Assembly (NCBI GenBank): GCA_013122435.1
Contig: WYDT01000005.1
Span: forward strand, 353,434-417,433
DNA length: 64,000 nt
Reading direction: 5' to 3'
From: Chloroflexi bacterium AL-N1
GTDB taxonomy: Bacteria > Chloroflexota > Chloroflexia > Chloroflexales > Roseiflexaceae
Position numbers and translations under genes: made by a program. Position 1 is the stretch's first letter; every line of letters starts with the position of its first letter. The notes under the pieces are model-generated. The model was not told the DNA's origin. It saw only the letters and a program-made list of their open reading frames with translations, and ran no database searches. Shown here piece after piece: positions 19,938 to 27,930 of the stretch.

Positions 19938-20561
19938 ATGTCGCAAAACGCACGAACCACAGATTTACGGGTACGGCGCACGCGCAAACTCCTGCGCGAT
20001 GCGCTAGTTGACCTTATTGAGGAACAGGGATTCGCGGCACTCAAAGTTAGTGACATCGCTGACCATGCTGGGATTAACCGCGCAACGTTCTACCGCCACT
20101 ACTATGATAAGTACGATCTGCTTGCACATTGCATGGATGATGCACTAGAGGATTTAAAGTCCCAGACCCACCCGCCACTCGCAGCCTCGGGAGAAATGAA
20201 CCATACCGCGCTTGGTACCAATCTCGTAACGATGCTGGTCCATGTTGCTGAAAACGCAGCTTTCTATCGGGTAATGCTGGGGAAGGATGGCGTGGGAACC
20301 TTTGTGAGCCGTTTGCGTGATTATCTCAGGCAGGTAGCTGCCGAACGCTGGCAGATCCTGGCTACCAGCAATATAAGCCAACCTGTTATGCCAACGGAAG
20401 TTGTCCTCAACTTCATAGCTTCAGCCTATATTGGGGTGATCGTTTGGTGGGTCGACCACCGTTGCCCTGGCACGCCGACGGAGATGGCCGATCATTTGCT
20501 TGTGCTGACCATAGAGGGACCCTATGGTGCGCTTGGTATACATCCCCCAGAACTCGCCTGA
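19938..20561 (+). CDS. TetR/AcrR-family transcriptional regulator
   Basis: This 207-residue protein has an N-terminal TetR helix-turn-helix (about 10-58): RRTRKLLRDALVDLIEEQGFAALKVSDIADHAGINRATFYRHYYDKYDLL, split here only for reading. The C-terminal helical ligand domain (about 70-200) is not assignable to an inducer class. AGGAG lies ten bases before the ATG. It is divergent from the DUF1772 gene and its stop is only nine bases from the stop of the convergent exonuclease gene. Confidence 0.88.
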   Translation: MSQNARTTDLRVRRTRKLLRDALVDLIEEQGFAALKVSDIADHAGINRATFYRHYYDKYDLLAHCMDDALEDLKSQTHPPLAASGEMNHTALGTNLVTMLVHVAENAAFYRVMLGKDGVGTFVSRLRDYLRQVAAERWQILATSNISQPVMPTEVVLNFIASAYIGVIVWWVDHRCPGTPTEMADHLLVLTIEGPYGALGIHPPELA

Positions 20562-20569
20562 CGCCCCAA

Positions 20570-21088
20570 CTATAATTTTATTTTCAGATCATATTGCTCT
20601 TTGATCGCCAACAAAGCCTCGGCATTCCCGCGCGCATCGTCGACCGGATGATGGGTGTGGCGAGTTTTGCGGAGGTGTTTGAAGTTGGTGAACATATCAC
20701 GCTCCAGACCCTTGTAGAGCGATCCCAGATTAGTTGAACTAAAGCCAAAAGGGTTGTGACCGAGGAAATGGTGAAAGTACCAGTTGATAAATTGCCAGTC
20801 GAAGCCGTTATTATCCGAGATGAAAAAAGGTTTGCCACATGACTCGCGGGCAAGCCAGTCGGCAAAATTCTGCATCACCTGTTGTGGCTCGGCAAAAGAC
20901 AACGTCTCTTCGCGACTAAAACCACTGATTTGCAGCGCATCCGGTAGCCATTGCTCTGAAATAGGGCGTAGTTGCCCATAAAACGTTTTGTTGAGTTCTG
21001 GTTCGACCAGCACCGCGCCAAAACAAATCATTGAGTAATCGCCTGGTATTGGGCCATCGGACTCAATATCGACCATGATATAACTCAA
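20570..21088 (-). CDS. DEDDh-family 3'-5' exonuclease
   Basis: This 172-residue protein shows the DEDDh exonuclease signature: Asp7 and Glu9 in MVDIESDGP, the second Asp in FISDNNGFDWQ, and the final H-x4-D in HTHHPVDDARGNAEALL. The length fits a stand-alone RNase T/ExoX-type domain with no extra module, so it probably trims single-stranded RNA or DNA 3' ends in the cytoplasm. The start is a TTG at 21088 with a strong AGGAGA site ten bases upstream; no better ATG is available at the N-terminus. It has a 24-base gap to the MOSC gene upstream on the same strand, suggesting co-transcription. Confidence 0.85.
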   Translation of the reverse strand: MSYIMVDIESDGPIPGDYSMICFGAVLVEPELNKTFYGQLRPISEQWLPDALQISGFSREETLSFAEPQQVMQNFADWLARESCGKPFFISDNNGFDWQFINWYFHHFLGHNPFGFSSTNLGSLYKGLERDMFTNFKHLRKTRHTHHPVDDARGNAEALLAIKEQYDLKIKL

Positions 21089-21112
21089 GGTTTGTCTCCT
21101 ATCCTGGGCAGA

Positions 21113-21670
21113 TCAAAGCTTTGTAACGGTGTCACCAGCGTGGATCGTCCCAGGTTGCACGACTTTCGCATTGATTCCCCGCAGACAAAGCTGTTTTCCT
21201 ATCGGAGAATTAACAAATTTCATGGCATCCAGACCAAAACGTTCGACAAATTTTTTACAACCAGTATGCGGTTGTGGCGTGACTTCGATGATCGCTGAAC
21301 CAAGCGCTAACTGCGTTCCAGGTGGCACATTGTCGATGCTCAGATCCAGATTGATAAACAACTGATCACCTGCCAGTTGCCAGCGCTCTTTGTGTTGTGC
21401 TATCAAAGCTATCACACGAGAGTTCATCACATTGAGTTGCATCTCAGGATGTGCGGTGCGATCTGGTGTACGTGAACTTCCACGGGTTCGCCAGTTATCG
21501 CCGACGAGACCTTCTGTGAGACAGAGTTGCCCTTCCTCTAAGCCTTCTCGTTCACTCACCTGTGGTCGGCGCACAATCATCTCCAGCACTCCCTCATCCT
21601 TAGGCGATTGCTGAATGTCTGCCATGTGTGCTTCCAGTTCTGCCATTGTTAAGTGTTGTATATCTATCAT
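21113..21670 (-). CDS. MOSC-domain protein
   Basis: This is a 185-residue protein built around a MOSC beta-barrel (about 25-180). The conserved cysteine that can take the molybdenum-cofactor sulphur is visible in HTGCKKFVERFG, and VGDNWRTRGS matches the early part of the domain. Family members act with Moco-bearing reductases of N-hydroxylated compounds or, as YiiM-like proteins, by themselves. No molybdenum enzyme is next to it here. GAGGT lies five bases before the ATG. The exonuclease gene follows closely on the same strand. Confidence 0.82.
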   Translation of the reverse strand: MIDIQHLTMAELEAHMADIQQSPKDEGVLEMIVRRPQVSEREGLEEGQLCLTEGLVGDNWRTRGSSRTPDRTAHPEMQLNVMNSRVIALIAQHKERWQLAGDQLFINLDLSIDNVPPGTQLALGSAIIEVTPQPHTGCKKFVERFGLDAMKFVNSPIGKQLCLRGINAKVVQPGTIHAGDTVTKL

Positions 21671-21827
21671 CAGTTACCTCGCCACAGAGTAGCTTCAGGA
21701 CCATGTTGTACGCTCGATCATAGCATTCCCATTCCTGAAAAACAATACAAACATGTACTGATAAAACCCGAAGTTACTATCGGAAATGCTATAATGAAAT
21801 CTCTCAGACAGGTTTCTTTTTGTAGCA

Positions 21828-22508
21828 ATGAAATGGTATCCAATGAATCAAGAACTGTTTAGTGCCGTTGATCACTATATCAATACGCTGTTAGCTCCTC
21901 AGGACGAAGCCCTGGCTGCCACGGAGCGCTCGCTCGATGAGGCGAACATGCCGCAGATCAGTGTGTCCCCCAGTCAGGGAAAACTTTTACACATGTTTGC
22001 GTTACTCTGCAATGCCCGACGGATTCTTGAGATTGGCACACTGGGTGGCTACAGCACGATCTGGTTGGCGCGGGCGCTTCCTGCCGATGGCCGTCTCATT
22101 ACGCTGGAGTACGACCCGAAACACGCCGAAGTAGCACAGCAAAATGTGACACGGGCCGGACTTGTGGCACAGGTGGATATTCGAGTGGGCAAGGCGCTCG
22201 ATGTGTTGCCGCAGTTGGCCGCCGAGGAAACTGAGCCATTTGATCTGATTTTTCTTGATGCTGATAAAAAACCGTATGTTGAGTATTTTGAGTGGTCGCT
22301 ACAAATGTCTCGCCCCGGCACCCTCATCGTGGCCGACAACGTTATCCGTGATGGCCAGGTCCTCAATAGCAACAGTACGGACCCAAGTGTGCAGGGTGTG
22401 CAGCGATTCAACACCATGCTCTCGACCAACACCGCCGTGACCGCGACGATCCTGCCAACGGTAGGTGTAAAAGGTTTTGATGGGATGGCGCTGGCAGTGG
22501 TAAATTAA
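21828..22508 (+). CDS. Class I O-methyltransferase (COMT/CCoAOMT-like)
   Basis: This 226-residue SAM-dependent O-methyltransferase of the catechol/caffeoyl-CoA type has motif I ILEIGTLGGYSTIWLA, an acidic residue for the ribose at TLEYDPKHAE, and the metal-binding FLDADKKPY and VADNVIRDG segments. These indicate a divalent-cation-dependent enzyme acting on a small catechol-like acceptor that I cannot name. Two starts are possible: ATG at 21828 or at 21843 (MNQELFSAV). Neither has a clear ribosome site, so the first is given. The gene stands alone and is convergent with the AAC(3) gene. Confidence 0.85.
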   Translation: MKWYPMNQELFSAVDHYINTLLAPQDEALAATERSLDEANMPQISVSPSQGKLLHMFALLCNARRILEIGTLGGYSTIWLARALPADGRLITLEYDPKHAEVAQQNVTRAGLVAQVDIRVGKALDVLPQLAAEETEPFDLIFLDADKKPYVEYFEWSLQMSRPGTLIVADNVIRDGQVLNSNSTDPSVQGVQRFNTMLSTNTAVTATILPTVGVKGFDGMALAVVN

Positions 22509-22523
22509 TCCAACGGATGAGAC

Positions 22524-23342
22524 TCAGGTCCCCCGATAGTGTTGCTGCATCCATTGCATCGCAAACTCCTTTATATCGTTAGCCTGGATGAGATAGGTTT
22601 GTGCTGCTCCGACTCTAGCGACACAACAACGATTGGCTGCTATATATACCTGACCAATATCATCAAAGTAGTCCTCATTATCACTGCCAAAATCCGCGAT
22701 ACCGTTAGTTGTGTCAAACTCTTCGATCTCAATCCAGACTTTCTGGTCATCCTGGAGAATTGGCACTTTGTACCGATCAATACGTTTGTCAGGAATATCT
22801 ACCAGATGTTCAGCGTGATGCAGGAAGGTAAGGGTCCCAAAAGATGCCCCAAGCAACAGTATACGTCCATCCGCCTCACACAGGCGAGCTAAAGGAGAAT
22901 GGTGCCCCAGATTATAATTCATTGGATGTGTTTCTGTCAGCCAGGCAGCATGTCGACCAACTGCTACGAATGAGGCCAATGGATGGGCACTGCGACAGGC
23001 ATTGGGCCAGGTGCGAAGGTACTCAGACAGGATGCTCATCTCACGATGATCCGCTGGTGAGGTGGCTGGATCAAATGGTGGGCATTCATCGAGCCAGCGT
23101 TGTTGCTCTGCTTCGGACCACTGACTCAGGTCGTAGGGGTTGCCCTCCCAACTGGCAAGCATCATCAGGGTTCCCTCGGCAGAAAGCACATCGAGTAATG
23201 CCTCAAGCACCACACGGGGACCACCAACGACCCATCCGATGGCCTTGACGGATGCGTGGAGCATAAGCGTGTCTCCGGCTTGCACGCCGATGTTTTGCAG
23301 GTCAGTAATGAGCTGGCTTTTGGTAATCAGTGGTTTTTGCAT
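22524..23342 (-). CDS. AAC(3)-family aminoglycoside N-acetyltransferase-like protein
   Basis: The 272-residue protein matches the antibiotic N-acetyltransferase family: MLHASVKAIGWVVGGP near the start, GTLMMLASWEG, then the long Pro/His-rich middle with HPLASFVAVG, and LLLGASFGTLTFLHHAEH. The family acetylates the 3-amino group of aminoglycosides with acetyl-CoA, but environmental members may act on other amines. It is the last gene of a three-gene leftward operon: its ATG overlaps the stop of the ADP-ribosylglycohydrolase gene (TGATG), so the two are translationally coupled. Confidence 0.82.
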   Translation of the reverse strand: MQKPLITKSQLITDLQNIGVQAGDTLMLHASVKAIGWVVGGPRVVLEALLDVLSAEGTLMMLASWEGNPYDLSQWSEAEQQRWLDECPPFDPATSPADHREMSILSEYLRTWPNACRSAHPLASFVAVGRHAAWLTETHPMNYNLGHHSPLARLCEADGRILLLGASFGTLTFLHHAEHLVDIPDKRIDRYKVPILQDDQKVWIEIEEFDTTNGIADFGSDNEDYFDDIGQVYIAANRCCVARVGAAQTYLIQANDIKEFAMQWMQQHYRGT

Positions 23343-24196
23343 CAGTTGGCACCCCTGTACTCAACCAACATCAGAAGCTGCTTGTCCAGATGGAGAAGAT
23401 AATCGCGTCCATAGGCATTGTTTTCCAGTCTGTTATAAAGCAGTTGTGGGAGATCGTTTGCAACCTCCTGAGCACAGGAAGCGGCCCCCAGCGCAATCGT
23501 CGCGACGGTGTCAACATCCCCGGTAAACGCAATCGAAGCCTTGAGGATTTCGCTGAGGGAGTTGCTCGACATCACGGCTGTGAGTGCAGCCTGGACGCTC
23601 ATCCAGCCCTGTGCGCTTACTTTTCCTTTCCATGTCGGTGTCCATGGTCCGGCAACATGTTGGGTGAGAAACGCCGATAGTTCTGCTTTCGGTCCCAGAT
23701 TGTACAGAAAATAATGGGCCATCAGGCTTGCCGCAAGCGCAGCGTTCACGCCGTCGGGTGTGTCGTGTGTGAGTTTGGCCTGTACCGTACAGCGCTTGAT
23801 GACGGTATCAATCGATGGGAATACACCCAGCGGGATGGCACGCATGGCTGCACCGGATTTGTCGCTCTCCGGGCGGATATCGCGGAGGAAGGCGTCGGCG
23901 TCGGGGCATTGCTGGAGAAAGGCGTAGAAGCCACCTGCATACCCCTCGCGTGGATCGCGTTTGAAGGTATCGAGAAAACGGCTGGCAAGATTCCGGGGTG
24001 TCCAGCTTTCACCAGAGACGATGGACTCGGCGATGGCAATGCTCATCTGCGTGTCGTCGGTGTAGCACCCTGGTGGAATCGCGTGTCGTGGGTGTTGGAT
24101 GTACCCGGAGAGGTCGTTGTGGTTATGCACGATCTTGTCGGAGGCGTATTCAAAGCCTGCCCCGTATGCGTCACCGATAGCTAGTTCGACAAGCAT
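23342..24196 (-). CDS. ADP-ribosylglycohydrolase family protein
   Basis: This 284-residue all-helical enzyme of the DraG/ARH family has the metal-binding CYTDDTQMSIAIAES near residue 45, the glycine/alanine-rich SGAAMRAIPLG segment and the second metal site TGDVDTVATIALG (usually GGDTDT, so one position is changed). Such enzymes remove ADP-ribose from proteins, nucleic acids or small molecules. It sits in an operon between an MNT-type nucleotidyltransferase gene (18 bases upstream) and an AAC(3)-like gene (overlapping downstream). AGGG lies about nine bases before the ATG. Confidence 0.87.
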   Translation of the reverse strand: MLVELAIGDAYGAGFEYASDKIVHNHNDLSGYIQHPRHAIPPGCYTDDTQMSIAIAESIVSGESWTPRNLASRFLDTFKRDPREGYAGGFYAFLQQCPDADAFLRDIRPESDKSGAAMRAIPLGVFPSIDTVIKRCTVQAKLTHDTPDGVNAALAASLMAHYFLYNLGPKAELSAFLTQHVAGPWTPTWKGKVSAQGWMSVQAALTAVMSSNSLSEILKASIAFTGDVDTVATIALGAASCAQEVANDLPQLLYNRLENNAYGRDYLLHLDKQLLMLVEYRGAN

Positions 24197-24213
24197 GGGT
24201 ATAACCCTGATTT

Positions 24214-24519
24214 CTATTTACTGTGTCTATCGTAGATGTTTACTCTCTCGGCCAGTACCCTCTTGCGAAAATAGGGATTCTTGAGGCTGTTGGGCGTTAA
24301 CAGATCACCTTTTACACCTAATTGGTCCTCAAAATAATGCAACAGTCCAAAGAATCTTTTGGAGAGATGAAGATGAGGCTCTTCAAACTCGACAAGCAGG
24401 TCAACATCACTATCAGAAGTCTTGTTCCCACGTGCGTGTGAGCCGAAGAGGTACAAACGTTTGACATTAAACTCACTACAGGCTGGTAGGGCAACTTTTT
24501 TAATTTCTTTCAGAGTCAT
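24214..24519 (-). CDS. MNT-type minimal nucleotidyltransferase
   Basis: The protein has 101 residues, the size of a minimal nucleotidyltransferase. The pol-beta-type active site is clear: LFGSHARGNKTSDSDVDLLV, with the GS and paired DxD, and a third acidic residue expected in the GDLL strand (VKGDLLTP). Many such proteins are antitoxins that AMPylate a HEPN toxin, but no HEPN gene is adjacent on either side. The ATG at 24519 (MTLKEIKK) is preferred because AAAGAGAAAG precedes it; a GTG at 24567 extends the frame by 16 residues. It is the first gene of the operon with ADP-ribosylglycohydrolase and AAC(3). Confidence 0.82.
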   Translation of the reverse strand: MTLKEIKKVALPACSEFNVKRLYLFGSHARGNKTSDSDVDLLVEFEEPHLHLSKRFFGLLHYFEDQLGVKGDLLTPNSLKNPYFRKRVLAERVNIYDRHSK

Positions 24520-24616
24520 GCATCTTTCTCTTTGGATAGGTGTTGGCAAGATGTCATCGTCCGCCACTCACGCAACGAACGATGGACATACTATTGGTTA
24601 TTGTGAACGTAATTCC

Positions 24617-26050
24617 CTAGCTCTGCTCAGTTGCCCCGGCGATTGCTTTGACTTCTAAGAATTCCTGGAGTCCCCACACACCTTTTTCGCGGCCATTGCC
24701 TGAGCGCTTATAGCCACCGAATGGCGTGTCCGTATCGCTGTAGGTATAGTTGATATGGATTTGTCCTGCACGAATACGTTTCGCAACACGCTGTGCATGT
24801 TCTATGTCGGGAGAGCACACATAGCCAGCCAGCCCATAATCAGTATCGTTGGCGATTTTGACTGCTTCCTCTTCGTCGGTATAGCCGAGAATAACGAGCA
24901 CTGGTCCAAAGATTTCCTCGCGTGCGATGGTCATGTCGTTGGTGACGTTGGCGAAGATGGTGGGCTGGACATAGTAGCCGGTCTCAAGACCCTCCGGTTT
25001 TCCAACGCCACCTGTTACCAGGGTTGCCCCTTCGTCGATGCCCTTCTGGATGAGCCCCTGGATTTTGTCGAACTGGGCCGCGCTCACGACGGGGCCAATG
25101 GTGGTATCTTCATTGGTAGGTACGCCTGGCTTCACCTTCGCAGTCGTTTCATGCGCTGCTGCAATGGCGTCTTCCATCCTCGATTGGGGTACCAGCATAC
25201 GGGTTGGCGCGTTGCAGGATTGGCCGCTGTTAACCATGAGCTGTTTGATCCCTTTAGAAACCATTTTGGGGATGTCGGCATCTTCAAGAATAATATTGGC
25301 TGACTTGCCACCCAACTCCTGAGAGACACGCTTCACGGTATCTGCTGCCCCTTTTGCGACGGCAACACCACCTCTGGTCGAGCCGGTAAAGGAGATCATG
25401 TCGATGTCCGGGTGGGCCGATATCGCCTCGCCCACGGTGATGCCATACCCATTGACCAAGTTGAAGACTCCACGTGGGACGCCAGCTTCGTCCAACACCT
25501 CGGCAAATATCATCGCACTGATCGGCGCAATCTCGCTGGGCTTCAGGAGTATGGTGCAACCGGCGGCCAGTGCGGGAGCCACTTTCGACACAATCTGGTT
25601 CATTGGCCAGTTCCACGGCGTAATGAGGCCACACACACCAATCGGTTCGTGCCGAATGATGGCACTCCCGGTATTGCTTTCAAACTCAAAGTTGGTGAGG
25701 GCTTTGACAGCACTCTTTAAGTGGCCCACACCTACGGCTGTTTGCGCCCCGTTGGCCAGCGAGAGTGGTGCGCCCATCTCAGTGGAAATAGCTGCACCGA
25801 TGTCGTTAAAACGCTTTTTGTAGACATTGGTAATGCTTTTGAGCAGATCAATTCGATCAGCTACCGAGGTTTCTGAATACGTTGCAAAGGCGGCCCGAGC
25901 TGCTTTCACGGCGCGATCAACATCGGCAGCAGCCCCGACGCTAATCATTGCAAAGGGTTCTTCGGTAGCAGGATTGATAACTTCAAGCGTTTCTTTTTTG
26001 ACGGGATCGACCCATACGCCATCAATGTAAAACTTTAAATACTCTTTCAT
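24617..26050 (-). CDS. NAD(P)-dependent aldehyde dehydrogenase
   Basis: This 477-residue protein is full length for the aldehyde dehydrogenase superfamily. It shows the Rossmann segment PWNWPMNQIVSKVAPALAAG, the general-base glutamate in SQELGGKSANIIL, the catalytic cysteine in NSGQSCNAPTRML and the FGPVLVI motif near the C-terminus. It oxidises an aldehyde to the acid with NAD(P)+, but the substrate class is not readable. GAGGAG precedes the ATG. Its stop is about 100 bases before the start of the MNT gene on the same strand. Confidence 0.92.
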   Translation of the reverse strand: MKEYLKFYIDGVWVDPVKKETLEVINPATEEPFAMISVGAAADVDRAVKAARAAFATYSETSVADRIDLLKSITNVYKKRFNDIGAAISTEMGAPLSLANGAQTAVGVGHLKSAVKALTNFEFESNTGSAIIRHEPIGVCGLITPWNWPMNQIVSKVAPALAAGCTILLKPSEIAPISAMIFAEVLDEAGVPRGVFNLVNGYGITVGEAISAHPDIDMISFTGSTRGGVAVAKGAADTVKRVSQELGGKSANIILEDADIPKMVSKGIKQLMVNSGQSCNAPTRMLVPQSRMEDAIAAAHETTAKVKPGVPTNEDTTIGPVVSAAQFDKIQGLIQKGIDEGATLVTGGVGKPEGLETGYYVQPTIFANVTNDMTIAREEIFGPVLVILGYTDEEEAVKIANDTDYGLAGYVCSPDIEHAQRVAKRIRAGQIHINYTYSDTDTPFGGYKRSGNGREKGVWGLQEFLEVKAIAGATEQS

Positions 26051-26291
26051 GTGGCTCCTCGTTTTTAACTACACTGGTTGTTACAGGTGACAGATACGAC
26101 AGTATGGTGGATGTCTTTGAATGGTGTGAGAGAAGTGGTTTGAATGGCATTGTGTCTGATGCAGAACACATAGTCTTGCAAGCGAACGGTGCTGCTCATG
26201 GAACATCCTTGTTTTGGTTACCTTTTACTAAGATTGTACCATAATGATGATAGATTAATTTTGGTTTGTATAGATCACGTGTTGTAGTGCG

Positions 26292-26909
26292 CTATTCTAC
26301 TTCTGTTGTACTATGTGGAAGCTTGAGCGGTGCATCAGGAAGCAGCACTTGCTCGTAGACATCACTCAGTGCGAGGGTGACCTTGATGGACGGGACGAAC
26401 AGGCTCGCCTCTAATCCTACGGCTTCTGAGAAAAGCCATTCGTTGGAGTGGTCCTGACGCGCAAATCGTTCTATATGGTGTTCATCCTGTGCAACCAGAA
26501 TATATTCCTGAAGTGTTTCGATGCCACGGTAGTGTTGAAATTTCATACCACGGTCGTATCGTTCCGTAGAGGGCGAGAGAATTTCGATAATGACGGTCGG
26601 ATTGATAAGTGTGTCACGTTTATCCTCGGTAAATTGTGATGTGCCACAGACGACTGCCAGATCGGGGTAGGTGTTCAATCCGGTTTGCAGCACTTTGACG
26701 CGCATGTCGCTGGGATAGACACGGCAGGGTCGTCCTCGTAGCTGGCTGTGCAGACTAGCACCGAGATTCATGGCAATCAAATTGTGCTGTTCGCTGGCAC
26801 CTGTCATTGCATATATCTCACCAGCATAATATTCATGCTTATCGATACTGTTACGCTCAAGCTCGAGATACATTGCCTCGGTGATATATGGTTTGGGGTG
26901 GGCTGTCAT
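26292..26909 (-). CDS. Uma2-family (DUF820) endonuclease-like protein
   Basis: This is a 205-residue member of the Uma2 family, which has a PD-(D/E)XK nuclease-like core and is greatly expanded in Cyanobacteria and Chloroflexota. Visible core: YPDLAVVCG (the D of the motif) and the following NPTVIIEILSPSTERYDRGMKFQHYRGIETLQEYILV stretch with the ExxSPS pattern. Biological role is unknown in most cases. AAGGAGG precedes the ATG. It stands alone; a second, shorter Uma2 gene is at 39606. Confidence 0.9.
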   Translation of the reverse strand: MTAHPKPYITEAMYLELERNSIDKHEYYAGEIYAMTGASEQHNLIAMNLGASLHSQLRGRPCRVYPSDMRVKVLQTGLNTYPDLAVVCGTSQFTEDKRDTLINPTVIIEILSPSTERYDRGMKFQHYRGIETLQEYILVAQDEHHIERFARQDHSNEWLFSEAVGLEASLFVPSIKVTLALSDVYEQVLLPDAPLKLPHSTTEVE

Positions 26910-27109
26910 GAAGCCTCCTTTTGCCGCGTGCTGTTTCTATAAAGCTTGGGGCAACTATTATCATAACAAATGCGTTCGTGAGACGCAATCCTTTAGAGTG
27001 ACTGTGATTTGTATCAGGGTATCAAATTGAAGTATCATAAGACTCTCAATCTCCGATTGGAGAACTGGTGTGTTTATCGTTGAATCCGAGTCCAAAAAAG
27101 GAGCGTCCA

Positions 27110-27721
27110 ATGTTTAAGAAAGTGGCTGCTGATGCACTGGGTCTGAGTGATATTGGGACTATTGTAAAGCCGGAAGATTACAACAAAGTCGAGGCAGACG
27201 ATTACATTATGCACGAGGAAGACGAGAAGATCTTCTTCCTCATCAAATCAAAAGCTGATGAGTATTGCTTTACCAACCTGGCTCTGGTGCATGTCGATGG
27301 TACATCAGCGATGAGCAAGAAGCGCTCGTTAAAGCGATACGATTACCACAGCACACCGATCAGCGCGGTGTCGCTGGAGACGGCAGGCTCGATGGATCTG
27401 GATGTTGAAATCAAATTTCGCATGGGAGAAGAGTATTACTCCATTGATGTGGATAAGAAGCAGATCGAGAAACTCAAGGATCTGTACAAGGCGCTGATCA
27501 AGATTGCAAGTATCCAGCGCGAGAATGCCCAGATGCTGCGTTTTGCGTCCGAGAGTCTCGCCACCGCATCGAATGTCGGTATTCGCTATGCCGGGCAGGC
27601 GATCCCTGAAGAGCAGTTCCGAGCGATCAATCAGTATGCATTTAATTGGATGCAGCAGGCGCGCAGTAACTACGTGCGTAAAGATTTTACCGAAGTCTTT
27701 GAGAAGTTCATCAACAACTAA
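27110..27721 (+). CDS. Bacterial PH-domain protein (YvbH-like)
   Basis: The 203-residue protein matches the bacterial pleckstrin-like domain family that includes Bacillus YvbH. The PH-like beta-barrel occupies about residues 10-125 (MHEEDEKIFFLIKSKADEYCFTN, then YYSIDV), followed by an oligomerisation helix region (about 130-200). It is cytoplasmic with unknown role. The ATG at 27110 has a near-perfect AAAGGAG site; a GTG 42 bases upstream is open but has none. A terminator-like hairpin follows the stop. Confidence 0.85.
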   Translation: MFKKVAADALGLSDIGTIVKPEDYNKVEADDYIMHEEDEKIFFLIKSKADEYCFTNLALVHVDGTSAMSKKRSLKRYDYHSTPISAVSLETAGSMDLDVEIKFRMGEEYYSIDVDKKQIEKLKDLYKALIKIASIQRENAQMLRFASESLATASNVGIRYAGQAIPEEQFRAINQYAFNWMQQARSNYVRKDFTEVFEKFINN

Positions 27722-27751
27722 TTCCCCAAACCGTTGTTGAATATGGTTGAT

Positions 27752-27798
27752 AAAGTGGCATGGACACAGGATGTTCGGCCACTTTGTTTATGGTTTTT
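27752..27798 (+). terminator. Intrinsic terminator-like hairpin after the PH-domain gene
   Basis: AAAGTGGC (27752-27759) pairs perfectly with GCCACTTT (27778-27785) and is followed by a T-rich tail (GTTTATGGTTTTTA). It lies 30 bases after the stop of the PH-domain gene, so it most likely ends that transcript and insulates the defence pair downstream. Confidence 0.7.
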
Positions 27799-27851
27799 AT
27801 TGAGTGAGAGATATGCTTTATCATGTGTGATGAATACGGATAAATGCCATA

Positions 27852-27879
27852 TTGACATTGAGAGAAAAACCTGTAGAAT
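27852..27879 (+). promoter_or_regulatory. Sigma-70-type promoter for the RloA/RloB pair
   Basis: A perfect TTGACA (27852-27857) and a TAGAAT (27874-27879) are 16 bases apart, and the first gene starts about 50 bases downstream. With the terminator just upstream, this makes the two-gene unit independently expressed. Confidence 0.65.
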
Positions 27880-27930
27880 TAAAATGTGAGATAATTTCAC
27901 ACAAATTGTTTTCTCATGATAGGTCAAGTG

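Noticed and set aside
24214..24519. Classical HEPN-MNT toxin-antitoxin pair
   Set aside because: The MNT half is clear, but no HEPN-type gene is adjacent on either side.
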